A DNA stretch of 64,000 nucleotides from positions 1,426,001 to 1,490,000 of the forward strand of contig NZ_CP140255.1 in NCBI RefSeq assembly GCF_034479615.1, given 5' to 3'. The stretch comes from Vreelandella neptunia (GTDB taxonomy: Bacteria > Pseudomonadota > Gammaproteobacteria > Pseudomonadales > Halomonadaceae). Below are positions 52,298 through 62,212 of the stretch, piece by piece. Made by a program: the position numbers and the translations under genes. Within the stretch, counting starts at the first letter, position 1. The number at the start of each line of letters is the position of its first letter. Below the pieces are notes generated by a model. That model did no database searches and was not told where the DNA came from. It saw only the letters and a list, made by a program, of their open reading frames with translations.

Positions 52298-52618
52298 TAG
52301 TTGGTTATTCGTCATCTAATGTGGATTTAATAGTAACCGGCACATTTTGTGCTTCACGGTTCAGACAGAAACCACCAAGCCAACTGTCTGTTGTGGGAGG
52401 CCGCTTCCAGCGGTGGTCCGACACTTCGGCGAAGGGTACCGAAGGTACCCCGGTGTTGTCAGACTGGCAGCCTAAACGGTCGCGAGCTAAAGCTCCCTCC
52501 CACAGGTCAACTGTCAGACTGACAGAAATAATTCCATACCGAATGACGAAGAGCCTAATAGTTATTCGTTAATAGCACGGCTCGTAAAGCCTAAGCTGTG
52601 ATTAACCCCAAACAGCGC
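52298..52618. other. Intergenic region between convergent caiX and hydrolase genes
   Basis: 321 bases, no gene. Contains several REP-like palindromes (52383-52526) and ends at the terminator hairpin that overlaps the end of the hydrolase gene. Confidence 0.6.
52383..52526. repeat. REP-like palindrome cluster (BIME-like)
   Basis: TGTGGGAGG with CCGCT/AGCGG stem (52392-52413) points one way; CCTCCCACA with the perfect palindrome GAGCTAAAGCTC (52484-52495) points the other. Between them is GGGTACC GAA GGTACCC (52434-52450), and outer repeats around CTGTCAGACTG flank. The paired opposite orientation is typical of bacterial interspersed mosaic elements; sequence differs from the RAYT-linked repeat at 20171. 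Confidence 0.7.
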
Positions 52619-52637
52619 CTAATTAAGGCGCTGTTTT
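52610..52637 (+). terminator. Terminator-like hairpin, end of hydrolase gene and caiX side
   Basis: 11-bp stem AAACAGCGCCT/AGGCGCTGTTT with loop AATTA followed by TTTT on the plus strand. It includes the last codons of the minus-strand hydrolase gene. Confidence 0.7.
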
Positions 52638-53437
52638 AGTTGTTGGCAAAAGTCCTGCCAAGCCACACTCATATCGGGTAGCAGCGTATGGGCGTGAAGG
52701 GCGGCGTGAACCATGTTCGGGGCGCAGCGATAGCCTACCGAGGCACCTTCCTCACGCCAATTGGCTATTGCGGCTTCGATGGGGAGTGTCAGTGGATCCT
52801 TCTCCACGGTCAGCATTTCAATGCTTGCGGCAGGCGGGTGGCGATCCCGCTGAGTAGCAATGATGTCAGGACACTGTTGACGAATGCTGAGCACGTCGTC
52901 GCGTGTAAGTAGCGGCGCATCTTCTCCCAAGCATTCAAGGGAAAGCGCGCCAACGGTTGGGTAGATCAAGCCTAGTGGCGGCGCTTCATTCTGCTGATGG
53001 GCAAGGTCAATGGCTAATCGCCCGCCCGCGCTGTCACCCACCAACGCGACAGGTTGAGTCGCTTCTAGCACTGCTTGGCAGTCTGCCAGCATAGCCGGGT
53101 AAGCTACTTCTGGCGCCAGCCGATAGTTTACGCTGACCACCTCACGCGTTAACGCTTGCGCCAAGCTGGCGGCGGGGCCATGGTGGCTCTCTGTTGAGCC
53201 GATGGTAAAACCGCCGCCATGGATAAACAGCACGCAGCCTGGTGTGCGCCGCTGGGGAATAAAACGGCGCACGCGAACACCACCCAAAGCGCTATTTTCA
53301 ACCCGCATTCCCGCCGGGTCGGGTGGGGCGAACGTTTGGCAAAGTTCAACGTAGGCGCGCCGTGCTTGAGGTAATGGCAGCTCCTGCATCTTTGCCAGCC
53401 CGGCGCAAAAGCGCTGAATAAAGTCGTCTACGTTCAT
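52619..53437 (-). CDS. Alpha/beta hydrolase (hormone-sensitive lipase type), candidate short-chain acylcarnitine hydrolase
   Basis: 272 residues from ATG 53437. HSL-family oxyanion motif FIHGGGFTIGS, nucleophile elbow VGDSAGGRLAI, then Asp in TVEKDPLT and His in NMVHAALHAH complete the triad. In Pseudomonas aeruginosa the gene after cdhB in this locus encodes HocS, an O-acylcarnitine hydrolase; the same place and family suggest that this enzyme frees carnitine from short-chain esters before CdhA acts. 14 bases after cdhB, same operon. Confidence 0.83.
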   Translation of the reverse strand: MNVDDFIQRFCAGLAKMQELPLPQARRAYVELCQTFAPPDPAGMRVENSALGGVRVRRFIPQRRTPGCVLFIHGGGFTIGSTESHHGPAASLAQALTREVVSVNYRLAPEVAYPAMLADCQAVLEATQPVALVGDSAGGRLAIDLAHQQNEAPPLGLIYPTVGALSLECLGEDAPLLTRDDVLSIRQQCPDIIATQRDRHPPAASIEMLTVEKDPLTLPIEAAIANWREEGASVGYRCAPNMVHAALHAHTLLPDMSVAWQDFCQQLKQRLN

Positions 53438-53451
53438 CGCTACGGTAACCC

Positions 53452-53907
53452 TTAGCGCCGAATCCCAATGGTGCGGCCGGCAAGCTCGGGCCAAGCGTCT
53501 TTATGGGCTTGGGGTAGTTCTGTCACGCGATTTGCGACCGCTTTTGGAAACGGGCTTGGACGCCCAGAGGCTTGTTTCATGCCCATCAACATCTGCTCGC
53601 TGGTGGCTATCAGATTGCCTTCATCATCGAACAGGGTGAAAAAGACGTGCAGGCGCTTTGTGTCGCTATCCAGTAGTGTCAGGCTGACGTTCAGGGCTTG
53701 GCCTTGGTGGGCCTCGCGGCGGTAGCAGAGGTGCGTTTCCAGGGTATAGATCGTGTAGCCATAGTGTTCTCGGCCCGCTTCATCCAACCCAATGGTGTCG
53801 ATAAGCGCCTCGCAGGCTAGAGAGAAGACGCGGGCGTACTCCGCGTCGTTCATATGTCCGTTGTAGTCGACCCACTCGGGAGCGACGTGGGTTTTATAAA
53901 TAATCAT
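53452..53907 (-). CDS. cdhB: Betainyl-CoA thioesterase-like hotdog protein
   Basis: 151 residues, 4HBT hotdog fold: VAPEWVDYNGHMNDAEYARVFSLACEALI with the catalytic Asp, then YTLETHLCYRREAHQGQ and SEQMLMGM. Expected to hydrolyse betainyl-CoA to glycine betaine plus CoA, last step of carnitine-to-betaine conversion. The start ATG shares one base with the stop of cdhA (TAATG). A longer upstream frame is an artefact of that overlap. Confidence 0.88.
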   Translation of the reverse strand: MIIYKTHVAPEWVDYNGHMNDAEYARVFSLACEALIDTIGLDEAGREHYGYTIYTLETHLCYRREAHQGQALNVSLTLLDSDTKRLHVFFTLFDDEGNLIATSEQMLMGMKQASGRPSPFPKAVANRVTELPQAHKDAWPELAGRTIGIRR

Positions 53908-54860
53908 TAAATGCGCCCCTGTAAGCCTTCGGCTTCCGGCCAATATTTTTGCACTACCTCGAGCAGCTCGACTAAAAAGTCATCCCGGCGCCGGTCGAGC
54001 GTAGCCACTGAACGTCCTGCCGCTTGATGCTCACACCCCTCGACGACTTTATCAATCAGTTCGTCGGTGAGTTCCGGGGCCTCCAGCTTTGTCCAGGGCA
54101 GTTTTAGCGCTGGGCCAAACTGCTCTAGCATATGGCGCATGCCTGGCTCGCCGCCCGCTAGGTGGAAGGTTAAGAACGTGCCCATCAACGGCCAACGAAG
54201 TCCACAGCCGTAAACCACGGCCGCATCGATCTCTTCGGTGGTCGCCACGCCATCGTTAACCAGATGCAGAGCTTCCCGCCATAGCGCTTCCATTAAGCGG
54301 TCGGCGATGTGGCCCTCAATTTCACGGCGAACCACCAGTGGGCGCATGGCGAGGGCCTGATACAGCCTTTGGGCGCTGGCGATCTGCATGGATTGGGTGG
54401 TCTCTCCGCCAACCAGCTCTACCAAGGGCAGTAAATACACCGGGTTGAAGGGGTGAGCGACGATCACGCGCCCAGGCGCTTGTTGGCACTGCTGCTGCAG
54501 GTCGGTGGGCTTAAAGCCGGAGGTAGACGAGCCAATAATGATGTCCGGTGGGGCAGCAGCGTCAATCGCGGCTAAAATTTCTTGCTTTAGCGGTAGGCGC
54601 TCGGGCACGTTTTCCTGAATCAGGTCAGCGCCATCCACGGCTTTTTCAATCGTATCTGCAAAGGTTAACCGCTCAGGGTTAGCATCGGGTGCTAAACCGA
54701 GCTGGGTTAACGAGGGCCAGGCATTGTCGATAAACGCTTGAGTACGCGCTGGCGCTTTGGGATCTGGGTCAAAGGACACGACGTCCCACCCCTGGGCGAG
54801 GGCGCGGGCAATCCAGCCGTTTCCAATCACGCCGGTACCAATAACAGCTAAGCGGCTCAT
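53907..54860 (-). CDS. cdhA: L-carnitine 3-dehydrogenase
   Basis: 317 residues of the 3-hydroxyacyl-CoA dehydrogenase fold: Rossmann [22 protein letters not shown] at residues 5-26, [48 protein letters not shown] (catalytic His-Glu region) and a C-terminal helical domain. Oxidises carnitine to 3-dehydrocarnitine with NAD+. ATGA overlap with cdhC upstream and one-base overlap with cdhB downstream. Confidence 0.93.
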   Translation of the reverse strand: MSRLAVIGTGVIGNGWIARALAQGWDVVSFDPDPKAPARTQAFIDNAWPSLTQLGLAPDANPERLTFADTIEKAVDGADLIQENVPERLPLKQEILAAIDAAAPPDIIIGSSTSGFKPTDLQQQCQQAPGRVIVAHPFNPVYLLPLVELVGGETTQSMQIASAQRLYQALAMRPLVVRREIEGHIADRLMEALWREALHLVNDGVATTEEIDAAVVYGCGLRWPLMGTFLTFHLAGGEPGMRHMLEQFGPALKLPWTKLEAPELTDELIDKVVEGCEHQAAGRSVATLDRRRDDFLVELLEVVQKYWPEAEGLQGRI

Positions 54861-55777
54861 ACATCACCTCCGGCTGCGTTACCCATGGTACGTCCGGTCA
54901 TCGGGTCGCGTAGTTTGAGATGAGTGCGGGTTTCTGCAGGCGTCATTACTCGGGCGCCGAGGTTTTCAATAATGGTCGACGCTTTCTCGACCAGTTGGCC
55001 GTTGTTAGCCAGCACGCCTTTCTCTAAAAACAGGTTATCTTCCAACCCAACCCGAGCGTGGCCACCCAGCAGAACGGCTTGGGCGACCATGGGCATTTGA
55101 TGGCGGCCAATGCCAAAAGCGGCCCAGTTAGCGTTGGTGGGTAGTTTGTTGCGCATGGCCAGCATCGTTTCGGTGTCCGCTTCGGCACCCCAGGGAATAC
55201 CCAGACAGAGCTGATAGAGCGGGTCGCCGTCGATCAAGCCCTCTTGCTGAAGCTGGCGGGCAAACCAGACATGGCCCAAATCAAAGCACTCCAATTCTGG
55301 CTTAACACCTGCGGCCTGAACCAGACGGGCGTGCTCGCGCAGCCAGTCCGCAGGGTTTACGTACACCATATCGCCAAAATTGAGGCTGCCGCAGTCCAGC
55401 GTGCACAGCTCGGGGAGCAGCTCGCCGACCGGCGCATGACGTTCAGCGGGCGTTTGGATATCGGTGCCTGGGCCGCCGCGGGTGGGATCGGTGGCATCGG
55501 GTATCCAGTCGCCGCCGCCGCCAGCGGTGATGTTCATCACGATATCCACATCGGCTTCACGTACGCGCTCCATTACTTCGCGGAACTGCTCAGAAGAGTG
55601 GCTGATGCCGCCGGTTTGCGGGTCGCGAACGTGGATATGGGCGATGCTGGCCCCGGCACGCGCCGCTTCAATGCAGGAAGCTGCAATGGCCTTGGGCGTA
55701 ACAGGCACATTGGGATTTTTTGCGGTGGTGTCTCCCGCGCCCGTCACGGCACAGGTGAGAATGACATTGCGGTTCAT
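54857..55777 (-). CDS. cdhC: BKACE-family 3-dehydrocarnitine cleavage enzyme
   Basis: 306 residues of the beta-keto acid cleavage family (formerly DUF849): [14 protein letters not shown] at the start, [17 protein letters not shown] with metal-binding His residues, [10 protein letters not shown] and GLEDNLFL. Converts 3-dehydrocarnitine and acetyl-CoA to betainyl-CoA and acetoacetate. First gene of the cdhC-cdhA-cdhB-hydrolase operon, which runs towards caiX and cdhR. Confidence 0.92.
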   Translation of the reverse strand: MNRNVILTCAVTGAGDTTAKNPNVPVTPKAIAASCIEAARAGASIAHIHVRDPQTGGISHSSEQFREVMERVREADVDIVMNITAGGGGDWIPDATDPTRGGPGTDIQTPAERHAPVGELLPELCTLDCGSLNFGDMVYVNPADWLREHARLVQAAGVKPELECFDLGHVWFARQLQQEGLIDGDPLYQLCLGIPWGAEADTETMLAMRNKLPTNANWAAFGIGRHQMPMVAQAVLLGGHARVGLEDNLFLEKGVLANNGQLVEKASTIIENLGARVMTPAETRTHLKLRDPMTGRTMGNAAGGDV

Positions 55778-55892
55778 GGCGTGCTCTCTAGTCAGCAGTT
55801 TATTCGCTTACTAGTGTGTCGCGGTGTGCAGACAATAGTTGTCATAAAGCGACATTCGCTATACAGAATATGCGGTTTTTGATCTTGGCTAA

Positions 55893-57080
55893 TTAATACC
55901 CTGTCATTTCCAAATAGCCTTCGCCAAGCGGTTCGCCGCTGGCGCGGTCATTGACCACCACTTCGCCTTCCCAGTAGGGCACGCTGGTAGTCATCCAGCG
56001 GTTGGCATGGGGCGCGTCAACAATGATATCGATCGCCACTGACGGTATTTCCAGTCGCCATTGGGTGGGCACATTGCGACCGGCGACAGCCGACGTTACC
56101 AGCGGTGTCAGTGTAATGTCATCGGTTGCTAAGGGGGTGGCGTGGCCTTGGGGGGTAATCCAGGTGCCTGAGCGGTAGTCTGCGTTATGTTCTACCCCTG
56201 CGCTGCCATCATCACCACCACCGCGTAGCTGAAATGCCATCAGCTTATGGCCGTCATCAAGGTGGATCGAGAACCAGTCCCAGCCTGATTGGCGGGCATC
56301 AAGCAATTGACTACTCCACTCACGATCCAACCAGCCGTGCCCGCTAACGGCTTTTGTCTCGCCATTAATGGTGACTTCGCCGTTTATTTGCCAGAAGGGC
56401 TGGCTGTAGTACATGGAGCCCTGGCCATTGGCGGCTTTCTGGCTAAAACCCTCTTCGCCGTGCAGCACTAGAGGGCCTTCGGCAGTCAGTTCCAGCGTAT
56501 AGCCAAAACGCGATTCATCTTCACCGCTGTAAGCGGTTAGCGTGAGATGATCAAAATCGGTGCCGTTTGCTTCTTCATTCGTTTTAAGCTGCCAGTCGTC
56601 TAGCCAGGCGTGGAACGGACTTGCAATGACACCGGCCTGGGCATCGTTGAGCTGAGAAGGCTCGGCTTGGGTGTGGCTGCGCCCAAAACGTTCGGCCACC
56701 TGATGCTGCTCGCCTTGGGAGATCGCCATATGGGCCATCCAAAGCTGGTCTGCCGCCCAGGGCGTTGGTTCGGGGCGTTCGCTGGGTGGCATCAGCGCCT
56801 GGCGAAAGAGCGTCCACTGCAGGCCGAGTGGCTCACCGTCGGCGTCTTCTAAATTAGCGGTTAAATACCACCATTCGATACGGTAATCCGGATGGGCGGA
56901 ATGATCCTGCGGAAAAATGAGCGTTTGGCTGGGCTGGGCATGCTCAAATCCGTCGGCGTCTTGCCCTAAACCGGCAAAGCCTGTGCTGTTGGTTTCGGTT
57001 TGATTCTCTTCGCCACAGCCGTAAAGCGTCAGTAACACGCCGATAAGTAGGCAGGGGCGTAAGTAACGACGTAAGCTCAT
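55893..57080 (-). CDS. AttH/CrtC-like lipocalin-domain lipoprotein
   Basis: 395 residues from ATG 57080, which overlaps the permease stop (ATGA). Lipobox LLTLYGC puts lipidated Cys at about residue 22. Two lipocalin-like halves: DYRIEWWYLTANLEDADGEPLGLQWTLFRQ in the first and GHGWLDREWSSQLL, GWDWFSIHLDDGHKLMAFQLRGG in the second, matching the family of predicted secreted hydrolases and carotenoid hydratases. It is last in an ABC exporter-type operon. A longer upstream reading frame is out of register with the permease and is not used. Confidence 0.85.
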   Translation of the reverse strand: MSLRRYLRPCLLIGVLLTLYGCGEENQTETNSTGFAGLGQDADGFEHAQPSQTLIFPQDHSAHPDYRIEWWYLTANLEDADGEPLGLQWTLFRQALMPPSERPEPTPWAADQLWMAHMAISQGEQHQVAERFGRSHTQAEPSQLNDAQAGVIASPFHAWLDDWQLKTNEEANGTDFDHLTLTAYSGEDESRFGYTLELTAEGPLVLHGEEGFSQKAANGQGSMYYSQPFWQINGEVTINGETKAVSGHGWLDREWSSQLLDARQSGWDWFSIHLDDGHKLMAFQLRGGGDDGSAGVEHNADYRSGTWITPQGHATPLATDDITLTPLVTSAVAGRNVPTQWRLEIPSVAIDIIVDAPHANRWMTTSVPYWEGEVVVNDRASGEPLGEGYLEMTGY

Positions 57081-59578
57081 TGATTCGCCTCTTCCGCCAG
57101 TAAGGCCCGCGGTGAGGCGCGCCAGAAACGCAGTGTGGGCAGGGCGGCTGCCAGGAGTGCCACACCAACGGCGGTGGCCAGGGTAACGGCCATTTCCCAG
57201 GGGAACAGGTAGAGCGGCAGCCGCCAGCCAAACGCCGCCACATTGATAATCGCTACTAATCCCCAGGTAATCGCAATACCCAGCGGAATGGCCAGCAGAC
57301 CGGTAACCAAGGCGGTGCCGCCCAATTGGGCCAGATTCAATTGGGCCAGCTGTGTCCGGGGAACGCCCAGTGCCCATAGCGGCGCTAGCTGTCGGCGTCG
57401 GCTGCGTGCCTGTGCCAGCAGACTGGTGAATAGTGCAAGGGCTGCTACCGCCAGGGTCAAACCATTGAGGGCGCGGGTGATGGTAAAGGTACGCTCAAAA
57501 ATCTCGGTGGCGATACGCTTGATCTCGCGTTGATCGCTCAGCGCATCACTGCCGAGGTCAAAGCGTTCGAGCAGGGCAGCACGCAGGGTATCTACATCAG
57601 CGTCATCACTCAGCACTAACCCCATGGAGCTAGGTGGCGCATCAAAACGAGCGGCTAGCTGGGGCGATGCCATCAGCACCTGACCGCTGGGGTTGCCGTA
57701 GTCGGGATAAATAGCGGCGATGGTCAGCGTTTCATTGGCGCCCGGCGCGCTTAGGGTTAGCCGGTCGCCGGGGGAGAGGTTCTCTGCGTTGGCAAGTTGT
57801 TCGTTAACAAAAACTGCACCATCTTCAAAGGCTGCCCAGGCAGAGGCGCGATCTTGTTGGGTTGCCAGCAGCGGCCAGTGCGGAGTGAGTGATTCGCCAG
57901 GGGTAATGCCGTAAAGCTCGATAGGCGTGCCTAAAGAGCGGCTGCCTTCCTGCGTAGTGGCAGTCTGTAGGGTTGCATCGCTGCGCCGAGTGAGGAGGCG
58001 CTCGAAGACCTCCGGGCGTTCATCCAGCCAAGCATCAATATCCGCATATTGCTCGCTGGGGGCATTTAAATAGAGGGGAGCTACCAAGCGCTGATCGAGC
58101 CAGTCTAAAAACGTCAGGCGAAAGCCACCGACCATGCTACCGACCCCCAGATTGGTCGCCAAGGCGATAAGGAGTGCCATCATGGCCAGTGACAGCCTGG
58201 GTAGCTGAAGCTGCATATCCGCCAGTGCCCAGTGAGTAAGCGGGCGTCGCCGGGCTAGGTGTGCCAGCATTTTTAGTAGCAGTGCTAAAAAGGGCGGCAA
58301 CCACAGTGCGCTAGCCAACAGCAGCGTGGCTACCAGCGTAAAGCCTGTAACTAATCCATCGCCAGGGGGCTGAAAGCGAAGCCAGCCATACAGCGCTAGC
58401 GCACTACTCAAGGCGAGGGCGCCGCCGATGCTCATTAGCGATAATTGGCGGCGGTAACCGCTACGCCAGGCCTGCATCTGGCCTAACTCCAACATGTTTA
58501 AGCGGGCCGCGCGCCATAGCACGCCGCTGCCCGCCAGCAGCAGTCCGGCAAGGCTAACCGACAGCCCGCCGACCCAGTAATGCCAGGGCAGGTTGAGCTC
58601 TTGCCCCACGCCTGCGCCATAAAGTGAGCCTAGGGTTGCTGCGACATCGGGCAGTAACGAGCGTGCCAGCCATACACCGCTGGCAATGCCGGCAAGCGCT
58701 CCGATCAAACCGAGCAGAAGCAGCTCTAAGCTGAGCGCTAGCACTAAACTGCGCCCTGATACACCCAGTACCCGCAGGGTGCGCAGCATGCCCAGGCGTT
58801 GCTCCAATGCTAGCCCTAGCGCTGCTTGAACGATGAATAGCCCCACGACCCAGGCAAGTAGCCCCAGCGCGGTAAGGTTTAGGTGAAAGCTCTCGGTAAG
58901 TTGACCGGGGGAGGCGAGAGTGGTGGCGCGGGTGAGCGTTAATCCCGGTGGCGCTTCAGTGAGTGCCCCTGGGGCGGCCACGATGCTTGTCAACTGGTCG
59001 CCGCTGTCAAGCAACCGCGCTGCGGCGGCAATATCCATGATCAGCGTGTCAGGCGGTAGTGCGGGCGCTAAAACGAGCGGCGGTAGCGCTTTGCCATCTG
59101 CCAAGGTCGGGGTGGCACCCGATACATTTTCACGCGCTTTCCCAAGGGCTGCCAGGGCGTCAGGCGCTATACGTGTTTGCCACGGGGGCGTCAAAAAGTC
59201 GCTTAACGACGCTGAGGTGTTGGCTTGAGCCAGAGCGTTATCGCTGGAAAGGGTCAGTGGATCAATGCCGATCAGGGTTAGCCGGGTGCCATCTTGGGTA
59301 AAGACTTCACCCTCTAGCATGGGCGAAACGGGCAAGCCTGCTTGGCGTAGGGTGTGATACTCGGCGCGACTGAATGGCATGCCATCGCGCCGCTCAAGTT
59401 GATCCAGCTGGGTGTCAAACAGCGCATCGGCGCGAGCGTAGCTGTCGCGAGCGGTGGCGTTGATCGCCTGGATACCACTCCATAGGGCGCTAGCCACCCA
59501 TAAGCCGAGCAGCAGCATTATCAGCTGCCCGGGGTGACGCCGGTAGTGGCTAAGTAGCGTGGATAGCACCCGAGTCAT
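57077..59578 (-). CDS. ABC transporter permease, FtsX/MacB type (large)
   Basis: 833 residues from ATG 59578, overlapping the ATPase stop (ATGA). About ten membrane helices: one near the N-terminus, a long periplasmic loop, three helices (about 255-385) and further groups around 410-490 and 710-830, i.e. two FtsX modules fused. Similar to COG3127-type lipoprotein/exporter permeases. Works with the ATPase and probably hands a lipid-like substrate or lipoprotein to the AttH-like partner; substrate unknown. Confidence 0.88.
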   Translation of the reverse strand: MTRVLSTLLSHYRRHPGQLIMLLLGLWVASALWSGIQAINATARDSYARADALFDTQLDQLERRDGMPFSRAEYHTLRQAGLPVSPMLEGEVFTQDGTRLTLIGIDPLTLSSDNALAQANTSASLSDFLTPPWQTRIAPDALAALGKARENVSGATPTLADGKALPPLVLAPALPPDTLIMDIAAAARLLDSGDQLTSIVAAPGALTEAPPGLTLTRATTLASPGQLTESFHLNLTALGLLAWVVGLFIVQAALGLALEQRLGMLRTLRVLGVSGRSLVLALSLELLLLGLIGALAGIASGVWLARSLLPDVAATLGSLYGAGVGQELNLPWHYWVGGLSVSLAGLLLAGSGVLWRAARLNMLELGQMQAWRSGYRRQLSLMSIGGALALSSALALYGWLRFQPPGDGLVTGFTLVATLLLASALWLPPFLALLLKMLAHLARRRPLTHWALADMQLQLPRLSLAMMALLIALATNLGVGSMVGGFRLTFLDWLDQRLVAPLYLNAPSEQYADIDAWLDERPEVFERLLTRRSDATLQTATTQEGSRSLGTPIELYGITPGESLTPHWPLLATQQDRASAWAAFEDGAVFVNEQLANAENLSPGDRLTLSAPGANETLTIAAIYPDYGNPSGQVLMASPQLAARFDAPPSSMGLVLSDDADVDTLRAALLERFDLGSDALSDQREIKRIATEIFERTFTITRALNGLTLAVAALALFTSLLAQARSRRRQLAPLWALGVPRTQLAQLNLAQLGGTALVTGLLAIPLGIAITWGLVAIINVAAFGWRLPLYLFPWEMAVTLATAVGVALLAAALPTLRFWRASPRALLAEEANQ

Positions 59579-60240
59579 GGTGCTGCGTCTAGTAGACGGC
59601 CGTGGCTCAGGCATAGGCAACGGTCAAGCGGTGCCGCCACTTGGGGGCTGTGGGTGACGATCAGCAGGGCGCACTGAGTTTCGCGAACCAGGCTCAATAG
59701 CAGTTCAAGCACCTCAGCTGCGGTGGTTTCATCCAAATTGCCTGTGGGTTCATCGGCCAGCAGCAGAGGCGGGCGCGGCGCCAGGGCGCGGCCAATGGCT
59801 AAGCGCTGCTGCTGCCCGCCAGAGAGCTGTTCCGGGTAACGTTTTTCCATGCCACTCAGCCCAAGCCGCTCAATCAAGTGGTCTGCCCAGTCGGCATCGT
59901 CGCGATGGGCTAAGCGCGCCTGTAAGCGCAGATTGTCGATCACCGTTAAGCTGGGGACTAAATGAAACTGCTGGAAGACCAAGCCCAATTGCTCGCGGCG
60001 TAGCTTGGCGCGTGTGGGCTCGGGGAGTGACTCGACATTCTGGCCTCCGAGGGTAATGACACCTTGGTCGGGAAGATCTAATCCGGCGGCAAGATGCAGC
60101 AGAGTGGATTTGCCGCTGCCTGATTCCCCCATTAGTGCCAGACTTTGCCCCGCGGCCAAGCGTAGGGAGACATCTTCAAGCACCTTCAATGGGCCTTGTG
60201 GCGTCACGAAGGTTTTATGTACCTGACGAAGTTCCAGCAT
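59575..60240 (-). CDS. ABC transporter ATP-binding protein, LolD/MacB type
   Basis: 221 residues. Walker [17 protein letters not shown] (about 36-51), Q-loop [13 protein letters not shown], signature [16 protein letters not shown], Walker [13 protein letters not shown] and H-loop IVTHSPQ are all intact. The NLD after Walker B and the short length are typical of LolD/MacB-type ATPases that drive FtsX permeases. First gene of the three-gene operon. Confidence 0.94.
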   Translation of the reverse strand: MLELRQVHKTFVTPQGPLKVLEDVSLRLAAGQSLALMGESGSGKSTLLHLAAGLDLPDQGVITLGGQNVESLPEPTRAKLRREQLGLVFQQFHLVPSLTVIDNLRLQARLAHRDDADWADHLIERLGLSGMEKRYPEQLSGGQQQRLAIGRALAPRPPLLLADEPTGNLDETTAAEVLELLLSLVRETQCALLIVTHSPQVAAPLDRCLCLSHGRLLDAAP

Positions 60241-60293
60241 AGGGAGTACTCATATATTGCTATAGAGGGGTCTTGATGAGGGTAATGAAAGGG

Positions 60294-61853
60294 CTAGTCG
60301 TTCATAGGCGTAACTGAGGCGCCACGATCTCCGTATACCGCTATGCCGCCGCGCCCTGTGTGCTTGATGAAGTACATGCTTTTATCAGCCGCATCAACGA
60401 GCTCATCAGCACTGCCGAATCCGCCGTCAGCTAAACAGGCGATACCGATGGAGACAGATACATGAATTGGATCCTGATCATCGTGTGCCATGGGTGTTAT
60501 TTCCAGGTGCTCGGCAATTCGCTTGGCGAATACCTTGGCTGCCTGTGCATCTTCTTCTGGTAAAACGATGAGAAACTCTTCGCCGCCCCAGCGCCCGGCA
60601 AGGTCGCCTTCACGAATAAGCAGCTGTAGCGTTTTGCCGAATTTTTGCAGCACATTGTCGCCCATTTGATGGCCGTATTGATCGTTAAGCTTCTTAAAAT
60701 GGTCAAGGTCAATAAATACCACTGACATGGTGCGAGACTGTTCCTGGCATAGTACAAAGCGCTTATGCATCTGCTCTTCAAGCCAGGATCGGTTGGCAAG
60801 GCCGGTGAGCATGTCTGTTCGCGAGCGCTCTTCTAACTCGTCTTGACGCTGGCGGAGAGAGGTGAGTTCCGCTTGGTGCGTATCAAGGCGCGCTCTGAGC
60901 TGTAACGTTTGTTGGAACAACAGTTGTTGGGCCTCGGCCAGTAGCGATTCGTTATTCTGCAAAGGAGGGGCCGTCATTTGCAGCATGTCCGCCAGCGCTG
61001 GCAACCGTTCCTGAATACTCTCTAGCAAATGCCGTAAAGAGATCGCGTGGGCGCCCTGATAGGTTTCAAATTCTCGCACAACGGCCATTAGCGCCTGCGC
61101 TGGGTGGGGTGAGAGCCAGGCATCGGCGATGGGGCCTGATAGTTGAACGCACATCTTATCGGGGGTGGTAATGTCGTATTCGCCATGACTATCACCGATT
61201 CGCTGAGCAAGCGGTGTTGGAACTCCCCACTTAGCGGCAAGCCAAGCGCCTACTTGAGAATGATCGCAGCCAAAAAGCCGCTGCTCAGACTCTGATAGTT
61301 GCCGATGGGATAGGGCGGTTTCCAAATATAAATTATTGCTCTCTTTAGGGTATGTTGCCCGTAATGCCATGATGCCAATGTCTTGGAGCAAAGCCGCCGT
61401 AAACACAGGCCCTGTCATATCGGGGCAAAGGCGGGTGGCAAGGTAACGTGCTGCTAACGAGGCAATGATGGAGCGCATCCACACACGCTGGTAATGAACG
61501 TCTACTCCCCTACTTTGCAGCAGGCTGAAACTCATTACCGCTGCCAGGGTGGTGTCTAAACCCAGGCGGGCCGTCGCTTCCTGGCACGAGTGCACCTTTA
61601 TATGGCTACGCGAGAAAAAGGCGCTATTGGCAAGGGTAATGATACGTATGGTCAAGGCGGGGTCACGCTCGATGGCATTGGCATACTCGTTTACGGAAGG
61701 GTGTTCGGTGCGGGCTATTTTCAAAATGTTGATAGCGACCGAAGGCAGCGTGGGCAGCGTCGGGCAGTTGACTAGGTCAGCTATCAAGAATGCAGGTAAT
61801 TCAGTCGATAAGACTAAGTCTTTCGAATTATCCTTTGTCTGAATGGCCCGCAT
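60294..61853 (-). CDS. HDOD-GGDEF signalling protein (diguanylate cyclase)
   Basis: 519 residues. N-terminal HDOD domain (about 25-225: LPTLPSVAINILKIA, RIITLANSAFFS, LLQDIGIMAL), a coiled coil (about 300-350) and a C-terminal GGDEF domain with GGEEF at 423-427. REGD five residues ahead is a product-inhibition I-site, so the cyclase is likely active. HDOD is a degenerate HD domain used for protein interaction. Cytoplasmic, no membrane helix. AGGAGA lies close before the ATG. Stand-alone gene. Confidence 0.92.
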   Translation of the reverse strand: MRAIQTKDNSKDLVLSTELPAFLIADLVNCPTLPTLPSVAINILKIARTEHPSVNEYANAIERDPALTIRIITLANSAFFSRSHIKVHSCQEATARLGLDTTLAAVMSFSLLQSRGVDVHYQRVWMRSIIASLAARYLATRLCPDMTGPVFTAALLQDIGIMALRATYPKESNNLYLETALSHRQLSESEQRLFGCDHSQVGAWLAAKWGVPTPLAQRIGDSHGEYDITTPDKMCVQLSGPIADAWLSPHPAQALMAVVREFETYQGAHAISLRHLLESIQERLPALADMLQMTAPPLQNNESLLAEAQQLLFQQTLQLRARLDTHQAELTSLRQRQDELEERSRTDMLTGLANRSWLEEQMHKRFVLCQEQSRTMSVVFIDLDHFKKLNDQYGHQMGDNVLQKFGKTLQLLIREGDLAGRWGGEEFLIVLPEEDAQAAKVFAKRIAEHLEITPMAHDDQDPIHVSVSIGIACLADGGFGSADELVDAADKSMYFIKHTGRGGIAVYGDRGASVTPMND

Positions 61854-62212
61854 TCTTCTCTCCTGACTCTTATTGGCTTAAAGCTACCGTAACGGCCTTA
61901 AGTCCTTTTTCAGCACTTGTCGATGCGATTTGGGGATAGATAGCATTCAAGCGTTTGTATCAAGCCATCTTAAGCGATTAGCTTGTGAAAGACTCACATT
62001 TGAATGCCGGTATTTTTACAGAACAATAGCTAAAAAATACGCTAAACCGGTTTGTTATGTAAGAATTTTGTTGAAGTATGCAGGAAATTGGCTGGCGAGG
62101 GATAGGCATTCTATGCGACTAAAGATTGAAGGAATCGGCCTTTTCTTATCGCAACCACACTACCATACTAGTCATAGCAGTAGAGGCGGTCATAGACGTT
62201 AATAGGATTAAT
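61854..62212. other. Intergenic region between divergent genes
   Basis: 359 bases, moderately AT-rich. A 90-codon frame (61930-62202) has no ribosome binding site or recognisable domain and is not called. Promoters for both neighbours must lie here. Confidence 0.5.

Noticed and set aside
55244..55882. 212-codon plus-strand frame opposite cdhC
   Set aside because: Shadow of the BKACE gene; no start signal and no recognisable domain.
61930..62202. 90-codon frame upstream of the GntR gene
   Set aside because: No start signal or domain and it would overlap the promoter region; probably chance.
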